64,000 bases of DNA from WJKR01 sp964556395. GTDB lineage: Archaea > Nanobdellota > Nanobdellia > Woesearchaeales > WJKR01. The stretch covers positions 213,226 to 277,225 of the forward strand of contig CAZKVR010000001.1 in the NCBI GenBank assembly GCA_964556395.1, in the 5' to 3' direction. A program made the position numbers and the translations under genes. Positions within the stretch are counted from its first letter, which is position 1, and each line of letters opens with the position of its first letter. This document shows positions 47,179 to 55,186 of the stretch, in pieces. The notes beneath the pieces are model-generated. The model searched no databases. It was not told the origin of the DNA and was given only the letters and a program-made list of their open reading frames with translations.

Positions 47179-50066
47179 TCCTCCTTTTGTTTGTCTGCTG
47201 TTGGTAGTGTGAATGCGATGGTTGCTCCTTTGCCTTCGCCGTCGCTCTCGGCCCAGATGTCTCCTCCGAACTGTTTGATGATTCGCTTGCAGATGGCGAG
47301 TCCGAGTCCTGATGATTGCTCGTGCCTCGCCGCGTCGACCTTGTGGAACTCGTCGAAGATTTTCTTGAGGTCTTCCTTCTTGATTCCGATGCCGGTGTCG
47401 CTCACGCGTATGGTGATTTTATCCTTGTTTTTCTTCGCTTTGAAGGTGAGCTTCTTCTCGTCTTCGGTCATGAATTTGGTCGCGTTCATGATGATGTTCT
47501 CGAAGACCTCTATGAGCTTGACCTTGTCCGCCTTGGCTGGTGGTAGGTTTTCTTTTATGTGGTTTTCTACCTTGACGTCTTTCTCGTCGAAGATTACTTG
47601 GTTGTTGTCGATGACTTCTTTCACGACGTCCTTGAGCTTGAGCGGTTCGGGGTTGAACTCCGCCCTGCCGGCGTCGAGCCGTGCGATGTTGAGCGTGTCT
47701 GACACGAGTTGTGCCAGGTATTTCGCGTTGTTTATCACGACGTCGAGCTTTTTCAGGTCGTCGTCCGACAGCTTGCCTTCGGCTTCCTTCTTCACCGCGG
47801 GGAGGAGCACGCTGATGGGTGTGAGTGGTGTCCGGAGGTCGTGTGCGACCTGGTTGACGAACTGCGTCTTCGTCTCCAGGAGGTCCCGTACCTTCTCGTT
47901 CGCTTCCCGGAGCTCTTTCGTGCGTTCCTCAACCTTTTCCTCGAGTTGCTTGTTGAAGTCTTCGATGTCTTTTTTGGCTTTCTTGAGTTGCTTCTCGGCC
48001 TTCTCGAGTTCGAAGACTTTCTGGGTGAGTTGGTCTGTGCGTTCTTCCCGTTCCTTCTCTAGCGCCTTCCGCTCGGTGATGTCCCTGGCGGAGGAGAGTA
48101 TGGCTGGCTTGCCGTTGTAGTCTATGAGTGTCGAGGTGATGTCGACCGGTATCCTCTTGCCGTCCTTGGTGAGGTGGATTGTTTCGAATGATGCTTTGCC
48201 TTCTTTTCTTATCTTCGCAATCTTTTTTCTTATCTGGGTTGTTTTCTCGGGTGCGTCTATGGTTTTAGGGTTGCGTTTCAGGAGTTCTTCCTTGGTGTAC
48301 CCTAAGCGTTCGCACGCGACGTCATTGACCTCTATGAACTTGGGTGTGAGGTCGTGTATGAAGATGGCGTCGTTGGTGTTGTTGAAGATGTTCTTGAACT
48401 TCTCCTCGCTTTGCTGGAGTTTCTGTTCAGATTCCTTCTTCTCAGTGATGTCTGTGACGAATGCTAGGTATCTTTCTCCAGGGAGCGTCACGCCGTTTAT
48501 CTGTACTTGTATTGTCTTGCCGTCCTTTCTTTCCATAGGTCCTTCATAGGTGAGCTTTCCTTTTCTTTTCAGTTGTTTGAACCTCTCGTATGATATTTTA
48601 TTGTGGGATTTGGGTGTGAGGTTTCCGAGTGTCATTCCGAGTATCTCGTCCTTCCTGTAGCCGAGCATCTTGCAGCCGGTCTCGTTGACGTAGGTGTAAC
48701 CACCTTTTTTGTCGACGACGAATACCCCTTCGGGCGAGGATGAGATGTAGGATTTGAACTTGTTCTCGCTCTTCTTGATAGTTTCTTCTTTCTCGTGGCG
48801 CGCCATGCTGTTGCCGATGATCTCGGAGGCTGTCCTGAGGATGTTGAGGTCGTTGCGGTCCCACTCTCCTTTCGTCTCGGTGTTGTCGAGCCCTATGAAG
48901 CCCGTGGTGGTGCCTTCTTGTATTATCGGGAAGACGATGGCTGATTTGATGGCTTGCGCTTCCAGTATCTTTTTCTCCGCTCGGGCCTGTCGTGGCATCT
49001 TGGTGACGTCTGGTACGTGTATGGTCTTCTGGGCGCGCAGTTTTTTCAGCCACCAGGGGAATGTCTCCTGCGGCAGTCCTTGCAGGCGTCGTTTCTCGGG
49101 TTTCACGCCTTGGGCGCACCATTCGTGCGTGTTCGTCATCGTGCCTTCCTCGTCGTCGAAAAGGAATATGTAAGTCCTGCTCGCGCCGGTGGCTTCCCCT
49201 AGTGTTGTGAGCGCTCCATTGATGCTCTTGTCGAGGTCTTTTGTCTTGACGAACTTCGTGGAGATGTTGGCGATGGCTTTCTGGACCGTGAGCGTGCTCT
49301 CGAGCTTTCTTTCGGCTTGCTTTCGCGTCGTGATGTCTTCTGCGAACCCGTCTATGATGAATGAGCCGTCGTTGTTCTTCTGGGTGATGCGGGCTTTCAG
49401 TGAGAGGTGTATTTTCTTCTTGTCTTTCCGTTTCGCTTCTATCTCGAAGTTGTTGGTTGATCCTTTCTTCTTGAGTTGTTCGAGGAATTCCTTCCTTCTT
49501 TTTTTATTGGTGTAGAGTGTCTTCTGGAGGTCTTTGTAGCCTGTGATGGCTTCTTCCTTGTCCTTGCATCCGAGGATGCGTGCCATCTTCTTGTTGAGGT
49601 CCTCTATCCTTCCGGAGGAGGTGGATCTGAAGATGCCGACGGGTGATTTCTCGAAGAGGTGCTTGTATTTCTCCTCGCTCTTCTTGAGCGCTTCTTCCGC
49701 TTCCTTCTGTTCGCTGACGTCTCTGATTACCGCGAATATCGTTGTCGGCTTCCCTCGTTCCTTGTTCGCCGTCGCCGTCGCTTCGACAGGGAAGGGTCTC
49801 CCTTTCTTCGGCTTGTAGAGGAACTCGACGGTCTGGGGTCCTTTCCCTTGTAGCGCTCTCTTGATGGCTTTGTTCGTCTTTGCGAGGTCTTCTTCCTGTG
49901 CGAAGTACTTGCTGATGTCGTTCCCGATCTCTTTGTCGGCGTCGTAGCCGCTGAATTCCTTGGTGCTCGGGCTGCAGTACGATAGTTTCCCGTCCGCTCC
50001 GACTTCGACGACGACGTCTCGTATCTTGGCGAGTATCTGGTCTTTCTTGGTTTCTGTCGGTCTCAT
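47175..50066 (-). CDS. Soluble multi-PAS/GAF histidine kinase
   Basis: 963 residues from the ATG at 50066 (MRPTETKKDQILAKIRDVV). Order: PAS (about 10-115), PAS (130-255), GAF (265-425), PAS (435-545), PAS (550-670), coiled coil (about 670-735), then HisKA with the phospho-His in VAHDLRTPLTP, and HATPase with N box FENIIMNATKF, G1 SDTGIGIKKEDL, and G2 SSGLGLAICKRIIKQFGG. No TM helices, so it senses cytoplasmic signals. It lies between two receiver genes in one operon. The 1055-residue frame reaching 50342 reads antisense or out-of-frame sequence of the receiver gene and is rejected. Confidence 0.95.
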   Translation of the reverse strand: MRPTETKKDQILAKIRDVVVEVGADGKLSYCSPSTKEFSGYDADKEIGNDISKYFAQEEDLAKTNKAIKRALQGKGPQTVEFLYKPKKGRPFPVEATATANKERGKPTTIFAVIRDVSEQKEAEEALKKSEEKYKHLFEKSPVGIFRSTSSGRIEDLNKKMARILGCKDKEEAITGYKDLQKTLYTNKKRRKEFLEQLKKKGSTNNFEIEAKRKDKKKIHLSLKARITQKNNDGSFIIDGFAEDITTRKQAERKLESTLTVQKAIANISTKFVKTKDLDKSINGALTTLGEATGASRTYIFLFDDEEGTMTNTHEWCAQGVKPEKRRLQGLPQETFPWWLKKLRAQKTIHVPDVTKMPRQARAEKKILEAQAIKSAIVFPIIQEGTTTGFIGLDNTETKGEWDRNDLNILRTASEIIGNSMARHEKEETIKKSENKFKSYISSSPEGVFVVDKKGGYTYVNETGCKMLGYRKDEILGMTLGNLTPKSHNKISYERFKQLKRKGKLTYEGPMERKDGKTIQVQINGVTLPGERYLAFVTDITEKKESEQKLQQSEEKFKNIFNNTNDAIFIHDLTPKFIEVNDVACERLGYTKEELLKRNPKTIDAPEKTTQIRKKIAKIRKEGKASFETIHLTKDGKRIPVDITSTLIDYNGKPAILSSARDITERKALEKEREERTDQLTQKVFELEKAEKQLKKAKKDIEDFNKQLEEKVEERTKELREANEKVRDLLETKTQFVNQVAHDLRTPLTPISVLLPAVKKEAEGKLSDDDLKKLDVVINNAKYLAQLVSDTLNIARLDAGRAEFNPEPLKLKDVVKEVIDNNQVIFDEKDVKVENHIKENLPPAKADKVKLIEVFENIIMNATKFMTEDEKKLTFKAKKNKDKITIRVSDTGIGIKKEDLKKIFDEFHKVDAARHEQSSGLGLAICKRIIKQFGGDIWAESDGEGKGATIAFTLPTADKQKEE

Positions 50067-50077
50067 CGTCTTCTTTT

Positions 50078-50455
50078 TTATCTTCTTCTTTGTGTGAGGT
50101 TCTTGGTGATCGCTTCGTACAGCTGGTCCGCGTTGAACGGTTTTACGAGGTAGTCGACGCCGAACGTGAGTCCTAGACGTTTGCAATTCTGGTCGTCGAT
50201 GCCGGTCAGGTAGATGATGGGTGTGTTGTTGGCTTTCTCGTGCCCTTTGAGCTTCATGCTGAGCTCCCATCCGTTCATGTCCGGCATCATGATGTCGAGT
50301 ATGATGATGTCTGGTTCTGTGTCTTCGAGCTTTTTCAGGCATTCTTTGCCTGTCGTGGCGGTGGTGATGGTGAGGTCTCTTGCTCTCTCTTTGAGTGCTT
50401 CTTCTATCGTGTAGAGCAGGTCCTGGTTGTCGTCTACTATCATTATCGTGGGCAT
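50078..50455 (-). CDS. Response regulator, receiver domain only (2)
   Basis: 125 residues from the ATG at 50455 (MPTIMIVDDNQDLLYTIEEAL). Acidic pair VDD, Asp in IIILDIMMPDMNGWEL, Thr in YLTGIDDQ, Lys in YLVKPFNADQL. No output domain. GAGGTGG eight bases before the ATG supports this start over the ATG at 50620, which would add 55 low-complexity residues. It is the first gene of the two-component operon. Confidence 0.92.
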   Translation of the reverse strand: MPTIMIVDDNQDLLYTIEEALKERARDLTITTATTGKECLKKLEDTEPDIIILDIMMPDMNGWELSMKLKGHEKANNTPIIYLTGIDDQNCKRLGLTFGVDYLVKPFNADQLYEAITKNLTQRRR

Positions 50456-50637
50456 AAGGGTTTCCACCTCTCGTCGCTGCTTGCTATGGCGAGTCTCTTT
50501 CTTTTGAGGCGGACGTGAGTTTCGTGTTCCCTGTTGTTGTCGTGCTTCCCACTTTCCTATTTTTTGCGGTGAGAATTGGTGTGTTCGCTGTCGTTGGCTT
50601 GTCTGCGCACCAGTAGTCATATCCTGTGTGAAGGGGG

Positions 50638-50645
50638 TTTATAAG
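50638..50645 (-). promoter_or_regulatory. Probable TATA box of the two-component operon
   Basis: CTTATAAA on the minus strand upstream of the receiver gene. With the ATG at 50455 the leader would be about 160 bases, unusually long here. Confidence 0.4.
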
Positions 50646-50715
50646 CTTTTTCCTCGCTTCCGCTTCTGTTTCAGGAATCCGGCGTCGTGGCGCGCTTTCA
50701 CTTTGCAGTGGTGGT

Positions 50716-51570
50716 TCAGAAGATGAGCGGTGTCACCCAGACTTCGAGGACGCCTGCCACCAATAGGAGTCCGAGGCTTGCGAGGAAGAGGTCTGCCGAG
50801 TCGAGGATGATGTGTTCGAACTTCCTCGTGCCGAAGTCGTGTCGTATCACCGCGATGCTGATGATGCCTCCGGCTAGCCCTGCGGTGAAGTACGCCAGTA
50901 TCTCGGGTACGCCGTGGATGACGTATTTCAATAGTCCGATGCTTATGATGCTGAAGTATTGTGCTGTCTTGTCGAGCCCTACGAGGTGTGCGTAGCTCGC
51001 CAGGTTGCCTCTGATGAAGTTGCCGATCGCCGCCCCTATGACTGAGGCGTTCCAGGTGAGTATGAAGATGGCGCCCGCGCCGTACAGGACTGAGAATAAC
51101 GCGCAGAAGATCATGACTTTCACGTTGTTCAGGAATATCTTGGTGAAGACCTGGAACTGGTCTGCCGTGAACAGTCCTGTGATGCGTCCGTTGATGGCGT
51201 TGATCGTGCTGGTCTGGCTCTCGAACAGGGTGCTCACCGTCGCGCTGGGCAGGATGGTGTACCAGAGGACGCATGCCAGGGTGATGCCTAAGAAGAGGTA
51301 CATGAACGCGCTGAGCGCCTTGCCGTGCTCTTTCAACAATGCCTTCTCGTTTAGGTCGGTGAGGTCTTTCTCCTCTTCGTACTTGATTGTGTTGTACATC
51401 AGCGGTACGGCTGCGATGGCGGTGAGGAAGACGAAGATCATGCTGGCGTAGGTGTGGAACACCCAGAGGCCTAGTCCGATGCCGAGGCTGGCGTAGACGA
51501 GTCCGAAGAGCATGAGCTTGGATGGCGTCTTCTCGGCCTTGGCCGGGTTGATGAGAGATTCCAGTACCAT
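50716..51570 (-). CDS. SpoIIM-family (stage II sporulation M-like) membrane protein
   Basis: 284 residues with about six TM helices. The family core IFLNNVKVMIFCALFSVLYGAGAIFILTWNASVIGAAIG and the later HGVPEILAYFTAGLAGGIIS are visible. Widespread in archaea; it is thought to act with YihY/RDD or envelope proteins, exact role unclear. Leaderless: ATTTATAAA at 51594-51602 is 28 bases upstream. Confidence 0.88.
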   Translation of the reverse strand: MVLESLINPAKAEKTPSKLMLFGLVYASLGIGLGLWVFHTYASMIFVFLTAIAAVPLMYNTIKYEEEKDLTDLNEKALLKEHGKALSAFMYLFLGITLACVLWYTILPSATVSTLFESQTSTINAINGRITGLFTADQFQVFTKIFLNNVKVMIFCALFSVLYGAGAIFILTWNASVIGAAIGNFIRGNLASYAHLVGLDKTAQYFSIISIGLLKYVIHGVPEILAYFTAGLAGGIISIAVIRHDFGTRKFEHIILDSADLFLASLGLLLVAGVLEVWVTPLIF

Positions 51571-51593
51571 GGCGTGTGTCTCCGTGCGGTCAG

Positions 51594-51602
51594 TTTATAA
51601 AT
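51594..51602 (-). promoter_or_regulatory. TATA box of the SpoIIM-like gene
   Basis: ATTTATAAA on the minus strand, 28 bases before the ATG at 51570. Confidence 0.65.
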
Positions 51603-51619
51603 ATTTCTTCGGACCGGTG

Positions 51620-51629
51620 TATTTTTAAG
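51620..51629 (+). promoter_or_regulatory. TATA box of the ThiS-like gene and its operon
   Basis: TATTTTTAAG centred 27 bases before the ATG at 51652; drives the ThiS-like, thiolation and VTT genes. Confidence 0.65.
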
Positions 51630-51651
51630 CCTCCTCTGGCTCCAGGGTCAT

Positions 51652-51843
51652 ATGAAGGTCTTTGTCGAGCGTACAGGGGGTTGGCGTGAGAGCGACGCGT
51701 CATCCGTCAGGGCGTTGTTAGACGAGGTCGGCGTGGATGCCGAGTCTGTCCTCGTCGTGCGTAATGGCTCGCTCGTGGCTGGTGACGCCTCCTTGGAGCC
51801 TGATGACGAGGTCAAGGTGTTGAGCGTCATCAGCGGGGGTTGA
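51652..51843 (+). CDS. ThiS/MoaD-like ubiquitin-fold sulfur carrier
   Basis: 63 residues beginning MKVFVERTGG with the beta-grasp pattern LLDEVGVDAESVLVVRNGSLV, DDEVKVLSVISGG and the C-terminal Gly-Gly that is activated and thiolated. It is followed 3 bases later by a PP-loop tRNA thiolase, so it most likely delivers sulfur for tRNA 2-thiouridine, like archaeal SAMP2 or Urm1. It could alternatively serve thiamine or molybdopterin synthesis, but no such genes are nearby. Confidence 0.9.
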   Translation: MKVFVERTGGWRESDASSVRALLDEVGVDAESVLVVRNGSLVAGDASLEPDDEVKVLSVISGG

Positions 51844-51846
51844 GCC

Positions 51847-52707
51847 ATGGAGTGCCGTGAGTGTGGGGGTCCGGCGGTCTTTGACAGTCCTGCCTTGTGC
51901 GAGGAGCACTTCCTCTCTTACGTGGTGGATACCGTGAAGGCGACTATTGTGGAGCGTGGTCTTATCAGGCCTGGCGAGCGGGTGTGCGTCGCCGCGTCCG
52001 GCGGCAAGGACTCCGTCGCCTTGCTCGACGTCCTCTCCAGGCTCGGCTACGAGGTAGAGGCGTTGGCCGTGGACGAGGGTATCGAAGGGTATCGTGACGC
52101 CTCCCTCGATGGTTTGCGCTCGTTCTGCGGGTCCCGTGGCATCCCGTTGCGCGTTGTAAGTTTTGCAGAGGAGGTCGGCAAGCCTTTGGACTCCATGGTG
52201 GGGGGTCGTCACCCGTGCAGTGTGTGCGGCGTCTTCAGGCGTTATCTCTTGAACCGGTATGCGAGGGGTTATGATGTTTTAGCGACCGGCCACAACTTGG
52301 ATGACGAGGCGCAGGCGGTCTTGATGAACCTGCTCAAGGGGAACGCCGGCCTGCTCGACCGGACGTCTCTCCGTTCGCCGCCTGCTGAAGGTTTCGTGCC
52401 TCGTGTCAAGCCGCTCGCCTTCCTGCCTGAGCGGGCGTTGCGCGCTTACACCTTGCTGCGCGGCGTCGACGTGGTGTATGATGAGTGCCCGTACGCGCCG
52501 CAGTCTCTCAGGGTGGGTGTGCGTGACGTCCTCAACCGGCACGAGTCGGAAAACCCTGGTATGAAGCGTTCCCTCGTCGAGGCAGGCCTCCGCGGGGCTT
52601 CTCACACCAATGGTGATTACATTTCCTGTCCTCGTTGCGGCGAGCCGTCTTCCGGCGGCGTGTGTCGTGCGTGCGCGTTGCGCGAGTCGATCGTGGGTGG
52701 TTCTTGA
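51847..52707 (+). CDS. tRNA 2-thiolation PP-loop enzyme (Ncs6/TtuA/TtcA family)
   Basis: 286 residues. N-terminal zinc site CRECGGPAVFDSPALC plus a later Cys or His, PP-loop AASGGKDSVALL, the conserved SMVGGRHPCSVCGVFRRYLLN with the Cys pair for an iron-sulfur cluster, then VLATGHNLDDEAQAVLMNLLKGN, and a C-terminal zinc site CPRCGEP and CRAC. It activates the wobble uridine (or position 54) and inserts sulfur from the ThiS-like partner encoded just upstream. Confidence 0.93.
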   Translation: MECRECGGPAVFDSPALCEEHFLSYVVDTVKATIVERGLIRPGERVCVAASGGKDSVALLDVLSRLGYEVEALAVDEGIEGYRDASLDGLRSFCGSRGIPLRVVSFAEEVGKPLDSMVGGRHPCSVCGVFRRYLLNRYARGYDVLATGHNLDDEAQAVLMNLLKGNAGLLDRTSLRSPPAEGFVPRVKPLAFLPERALRAYTLLRGVDVVYDECPYAPQSLRVGVRDVLNRHESENPGMKRSLVEAGLRGASHTNGDYISCPRCGEPSSGGVCRACALRESIVGGS

Positions 52708-53423
52708 TGTCTCTTCGTGCGTGGTGGCGTCGTGAGCGGTCCTTGGTTTCGGAGCGTCTCCGTCATCGTCCGTTGCTCGTCTCCTCGTTGAAGGCTGTCG
52801 GTGTCGTCCTGCTCTTCCTTGTCGTGTCGTTCTTGTTGTTCTCGTTCTTCTCCGCGCCTGGTCGGGTGGAGTCGCTCGTGGCGTCCGCCGGCGTCCTCGC
52901 CCCTCTGGTGGTGGTCTTGCTCATCGTGGTGGAGGTGGTGTTGGCGCCTGTTCCCGGTACTGCCATCATGGTGGCGTCCGGGTATGCGTTCGGCCCTTGG
53001 TTGGGTTCGTTGTACAGCTACCTCGGTAATGTCTTGGGGTCTTTGTTGGCGTTCTGGCTCGCCCGTCGTTTCGGCCGGTCGTTCGTGGAGCGCTTGTTGT
53101 CGCGCGACGCTGTCAGCAGGTATGATGCCTTCTTCCATCGTTTCCATCATTGGCTCTTGTTGTTGTACGCCTTGCCTGTCGTTCCGGTGGATATCTTGAG
53201 CTTCGTCTCGGGCTTGTCGGGTTTGCGTTGGCGTCGTTTCTTCCTCGTTGTCGCAGTGGGTTTCATCCCTAACACGTTGGCTTTGGCGTTCGTCGGTGAT
53301 TCCTTCCGTGGCTTGGATGCGTTCTCCCTCGTGTTCTACGTCGTGCTTTTCGCGGTCGTGTTCGGCTTGTTGGCGTGGTTGTTCAGGGTGTTTGTTGTCC
53401 ACCGCCGGAAGAAAGCTATTTAA
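52707..53423 (+). CDS. DedA/VTT-domain membrane protein
   Basis: 238 residues from the ATG at 52707, which overlaps the thiolase stop by one base. Several TM helices; the VTT/SNARE-associated core is PGTAIMVASGYAFGPWLGSLYSYLG, then FWLARRFGRSFVERLL, then VVPVDILSFVSGLSGLRWRRF. The family transports or scrambles lipids or substrates in membranes; partner unknown. The frame extending to 52635 overlaps the upstream gene and is not used. Start is translationally coupled. Confidence 0.88.
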   Translation: MSLRAWWRRERSLVSERLRHRPLLVSSLKAVGVVLLFLVVSFLLFSFFSAPGRVESLVASAGVLAPLVVVLLIVVEVVLAPVPGTAIMVASGYAFGPWLGSLYSYLGNVLGSLLAFWLARRFGRSFVERLLSRDAVSRYDAFFHRFHHWLLLLYALPVVPVDILSFVSGLSGLRWRRFFLVVAVGFIPNTLALAFVGDSFRGLDAFSLVFYVVLFAVVFGLLAWLFRVFVVHRRKKAI

Positions 53424-53425
53424 AG
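53416..53425 (+). promoter_or_regulatory. TATA box of the 53447 small membrane protein gene
   Basis: CTATTTAAAG centred about 27 bases before the ATG at 53447, overlapping the end of the VTT gene. Confidence 0.6.
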
Positions 53426-53446
53426 GAGTTTGTTGCTGGTGTGTGT

Positions 53447-53722
53447 ATGCGCAGGTACTTGTGGTGGGGTGGCGGCCTCGTGTTGGCCGTCGTTCTCGTG
53501 GTGGTGTTGGCGGCCGGTCTCGTGCCGAAGTACGAGGCGTGCCAGTCCTATCGTGATGGGTATCGCGGCGTCGGGCTCGGTCCTGAGACTACGGCTACCC
53601 ATGTGGCTCCTGAGTGGTATGTCTCTGCTGATTGCCAGGGTGTGGAGAATGACTTGCAGGCCGCGTTCTTTTTCGTCGGCTTGGGTGCCGCGCTGGTCGG
53701 TATTGGTTTCGTGTCGAGGTGA
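53447..53722 (+). CDS. Small membrane protein with two TM helices
   Basis: 91 residues from the ATG at 53447 (MRRYLWWGGGLVLAVVLVVVLA). TM1 near the N-terminus, an external part with YEACQSYRDGYRGVG and a Cys in ADCQGVEN, and TM2 (AAFFFVGLGAALVGIGFV) at the end. Two Cys could form a disulfide. Unknown function. Confidence 0.7.
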   Translation: MRRYLWWGGGLVLAVVLVVVLAAGLVPKYEACQSYRDGYRGVGLGPETTATHVAPEWYVSADCQGVENDLQAAFFFVGLGAALVGIGFVSR

Positions 53723-53728
53723 TTTTCA

Positions 53729-54013
53729 ATGGTTTCGTTTGAGCAGTCCATCGTGAATTGGTTGGTCCTCGGCGGCTTGGTGGCCGTCTTGTACTCGTTG
53801 CGTTACCTCGTCGTGTTGGAGCGTCGCTTGGTGTCGTTGGAGAATTCGATGTGGAAGTTGTTGTCCAAGGTGGAGCAGGAGGAGCGTGATATCTTGTTGC
53901 AGGAGAAGCTTATCGGGAAGAAGGTCTTGAAGAAGGGTTCTTCTTCTGGTCGTAAGGCTTCTTCGAAGAGGCGTTCTTCTTCCCGTAAGAGGTCTTCTTC
54001 CGGTAAGCGGTAG
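53729..54013 (+). CDS. Membrane-anchored protein with basic Ser/Lys/Arg tail
   Basis: 94 residues. One TM helix near the N-terminus (IVNWLVLGGLVAVLYSLRYLV), a helical stalk with SLENSMWKLLSKVEQEERDILL, then a 27-residue tail of Lys, Arg and Ser (KKGSSSGRKASSKRRSSSRK). The last 104 bases overlap, on the other strand, the basic tail of the pseudouridine synthase. The tail could bind nucleic acid or phospholipid. Confidence 0.7.
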   Translation: MVSFEQSIVNWLVLGGLVAVLYSLRYLVVLERRLVSLENSMWKLLSKVEQEERDILLQEKLIGKKVLKKGSSSGRKASSKRRSSSRKRSSSGKR

Positions 54014-54707
54014 GTTTCGGCGGGTTGTTGAGTTTTTCTATCTCTGTTTTTGTGAGTTCGCGCCACTTCCCTTCCGGGATGTCGAGTCGTAGCGGTCCGA
54101 GCCCTACTCGTTTGAGGTCTTTGACGTAGTAGCCGACGTTGGCGAAGACCCGTTTGACGATCTTGTTGCGGCCTTCGTGGATGGTGAGTTCGACGAGTTT
54201 GGGTGCTTTCTCTTTCAGCTTCGCTTTCACCCTGCGCCTGTCGACGACGACGCCGGCGTTGATGGCTTTCTTCGCTTCTTTCGTGAGTTTCTTGTCCACC
54301 CGCGCCTGATAGGTCTTGGTGATCTGGTGTTTAGGGTGGAGTATCTTCTGTGCGAAGTCCCCGTCGCTCGTCATCAATAACAGTCCTCGTGCGTCCCGGT
54401 CCAGCCGTCCGACCGGGTAGATCCGTTGCGGGACGTCTTGTACGAGTTGCATGACGCTTTTCCGGCCCCATAGGTCTGACCTCGTGGTGAGGACTCCTGA
54501 GGGCTTGTTCAGCATGATGTAGGTGTGTTGTTGCTGTTTGATCTCGTGCTGGCCGACGGTGATGACGTCCTTGTCGGGGTCTGCTTGGTCTCCGGGCGTG
54601 ATGGTGTTCCCGTTCACCTTGACTTTTCCTTGTTCGATGAGCTCGTCGGCTTTCCGGCGGCTGCAGAACCCGCTGTTGCTGATGATCTTTTGGACTCGTT
54701 GCTTCAT
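53910..54707 (-). CDS. Pseudouridine synthase, RsuA/RluB family with S4 domain
   Basis: 265 residues from the ATG at 54707 (MKQRVQKIISNSGFCSRRKADELIEQGKV). S4 domain followed by the synthase core: HTYIMLNKPSGVLTT, the catalytic Asp in RIYPVGRLDRDARGLLLMTSDGD, KTYQARVDKKLTKEA and the KLVELTIHEGRNKIVKRVFANVGY loop. This family modifies rRNA in bacteria and is uncommon in archaea, so it was probably acquired from bacteria. The tail is Lys/Ser/Tyr rich. TATA 28 bases upstream; the ATG at 54755 is too far up for that box. Confidence 0.9.
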   Translation of the reverse strand: MKQRVQKIISNSGFCSRRKADELIEQGKVKVNGNTITPGDQADPDKDVITVGQHEIKQQQHTYIMLNKPSGVLTTRSDLWGRKSVMQLVQDVPQRIYPVGRLDRDARGLLLMTSDGDFAQKILHPKHQITKTYQARVDKKLTKEAKKAINAGVVVDRRRVKAKLKEKAPKLVELTIHEGRNKIVKRVFANVGYYVKDLKRVGLGPLRLDIPEGKWRELTKTEIEKLNNPPKPTAYRKKTSYGKKNASSKKPYDQKKNPSSRPSSR

Positions 54708-54730
54708 CGTTGGTCCGGACGGGTTCGGGG

Positions 54731-54740
54731 TTTTTATGTG
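54731..54740 (-). promoter_or_regulatory. TATA box of the pseudouridine synthase gene
   Basis: CACATAAAAA on the minus strand, centred 28 bases before the ATG at 54707; the palindromic element begins 12 bases further upstream. Confidence 0.5.
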
Positions 54741-54757
54741 TTTGCTCCTCGACATAA

Positions 54758-54790
54758 TTATTTTCTTTATAGAAATTACTATATAGAAAT
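54758..54790 (+). repeat. AT-rich palindromic element between divergent pseudouridine synthase and L34e
   Basis: Two near-palindromic halves (TTTCTTTATAGAAA, then TTACTATATAGAAA). It matches the L3 copy at 17816-17848 in 31 of 33 positions. The left part, 54753-54775, matches the PheS copy exactly over 23 bases. It lies 21 bases before the L34e TATA box and 17 bases from the box on the other side. Confidence 0.6.
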
Positions 54791-54811
54791 CAATTCTTTA
54801 TTTCCCCAAAC

Positions 54812-54821
54812 CTTTTTAAAC
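54812..54821 (+). promoter_or_regulatory. TATA box of the L34e-L14e operon
   Basis: CTTTTTAAAC centred 27 bases before the ATG at 54844. Confidence 0.65.
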
Positions 54822-54843
54822 ACCCTGTGGTTCTCCTCACGCC

Positions 54844-55107
54844 ATGCAACACAAGCAGAAGTCCAGGACCTTGGCGAAGAAGCAGGTGAAGACCCCTGCC
54901 GCCCGTGTAGTCACACACTACAAGGAGCGAAAGCCGAAGCAGGCTGTCTGTGCTGCTTGTGGCGCGAAGCTGAAAGGCGTCCCGCGAGGGAGGCCGGCAC
55001 AGGTCCGCGCGGTGCCGAAGACGCAGCGACGGCCGGAAAGGCCGTACGGCGGCGTGCTCTGCAGCGCGTGCACGCGTGCGAAGCTCAAGGAAGCAGCACG
55101 ACAGTAA
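54844..55107 (+). CDS. rpl34e: 50S ribosomal protein L34e (eL34)
   Basis: 87 residues. RTLAKKQVKTPAARVVTHYKERKPKQAVCAACGAKLKGVPRGR with the zinc Cys pair, and RPYGGVLCSACTRAKLKEA with the second pair, match eL34. In other archaea it lies after secY/adk; here it has moved with L14e to a separate operon. Leaderless from the TATA box at 54812. Confidence 0.95.
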   Translation: MQHKQKSRTLAKKQVKTPAARVVTHYKERKPKQAVCAACGAKLKGVPRGRPAQVRAVPKTQRRPERPYGGVLCSACTRAKLKEAARQ

Positions 55108-55186
55108 GACAAGATAGTGCCTCTCACGACGATCCGGCGACGGGCGTCAACGTCATTCTGACAAGGGGAGGCGGAGGACAACGAAG

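Noticed and set aside
50456..50620. N-terminal extension of receiver 2 to the ATG at 50620
   Set aside because: The extra 55 residues are low-complexity and basic, and a good ribosome-binding sequence precedes the ATG at 50455.
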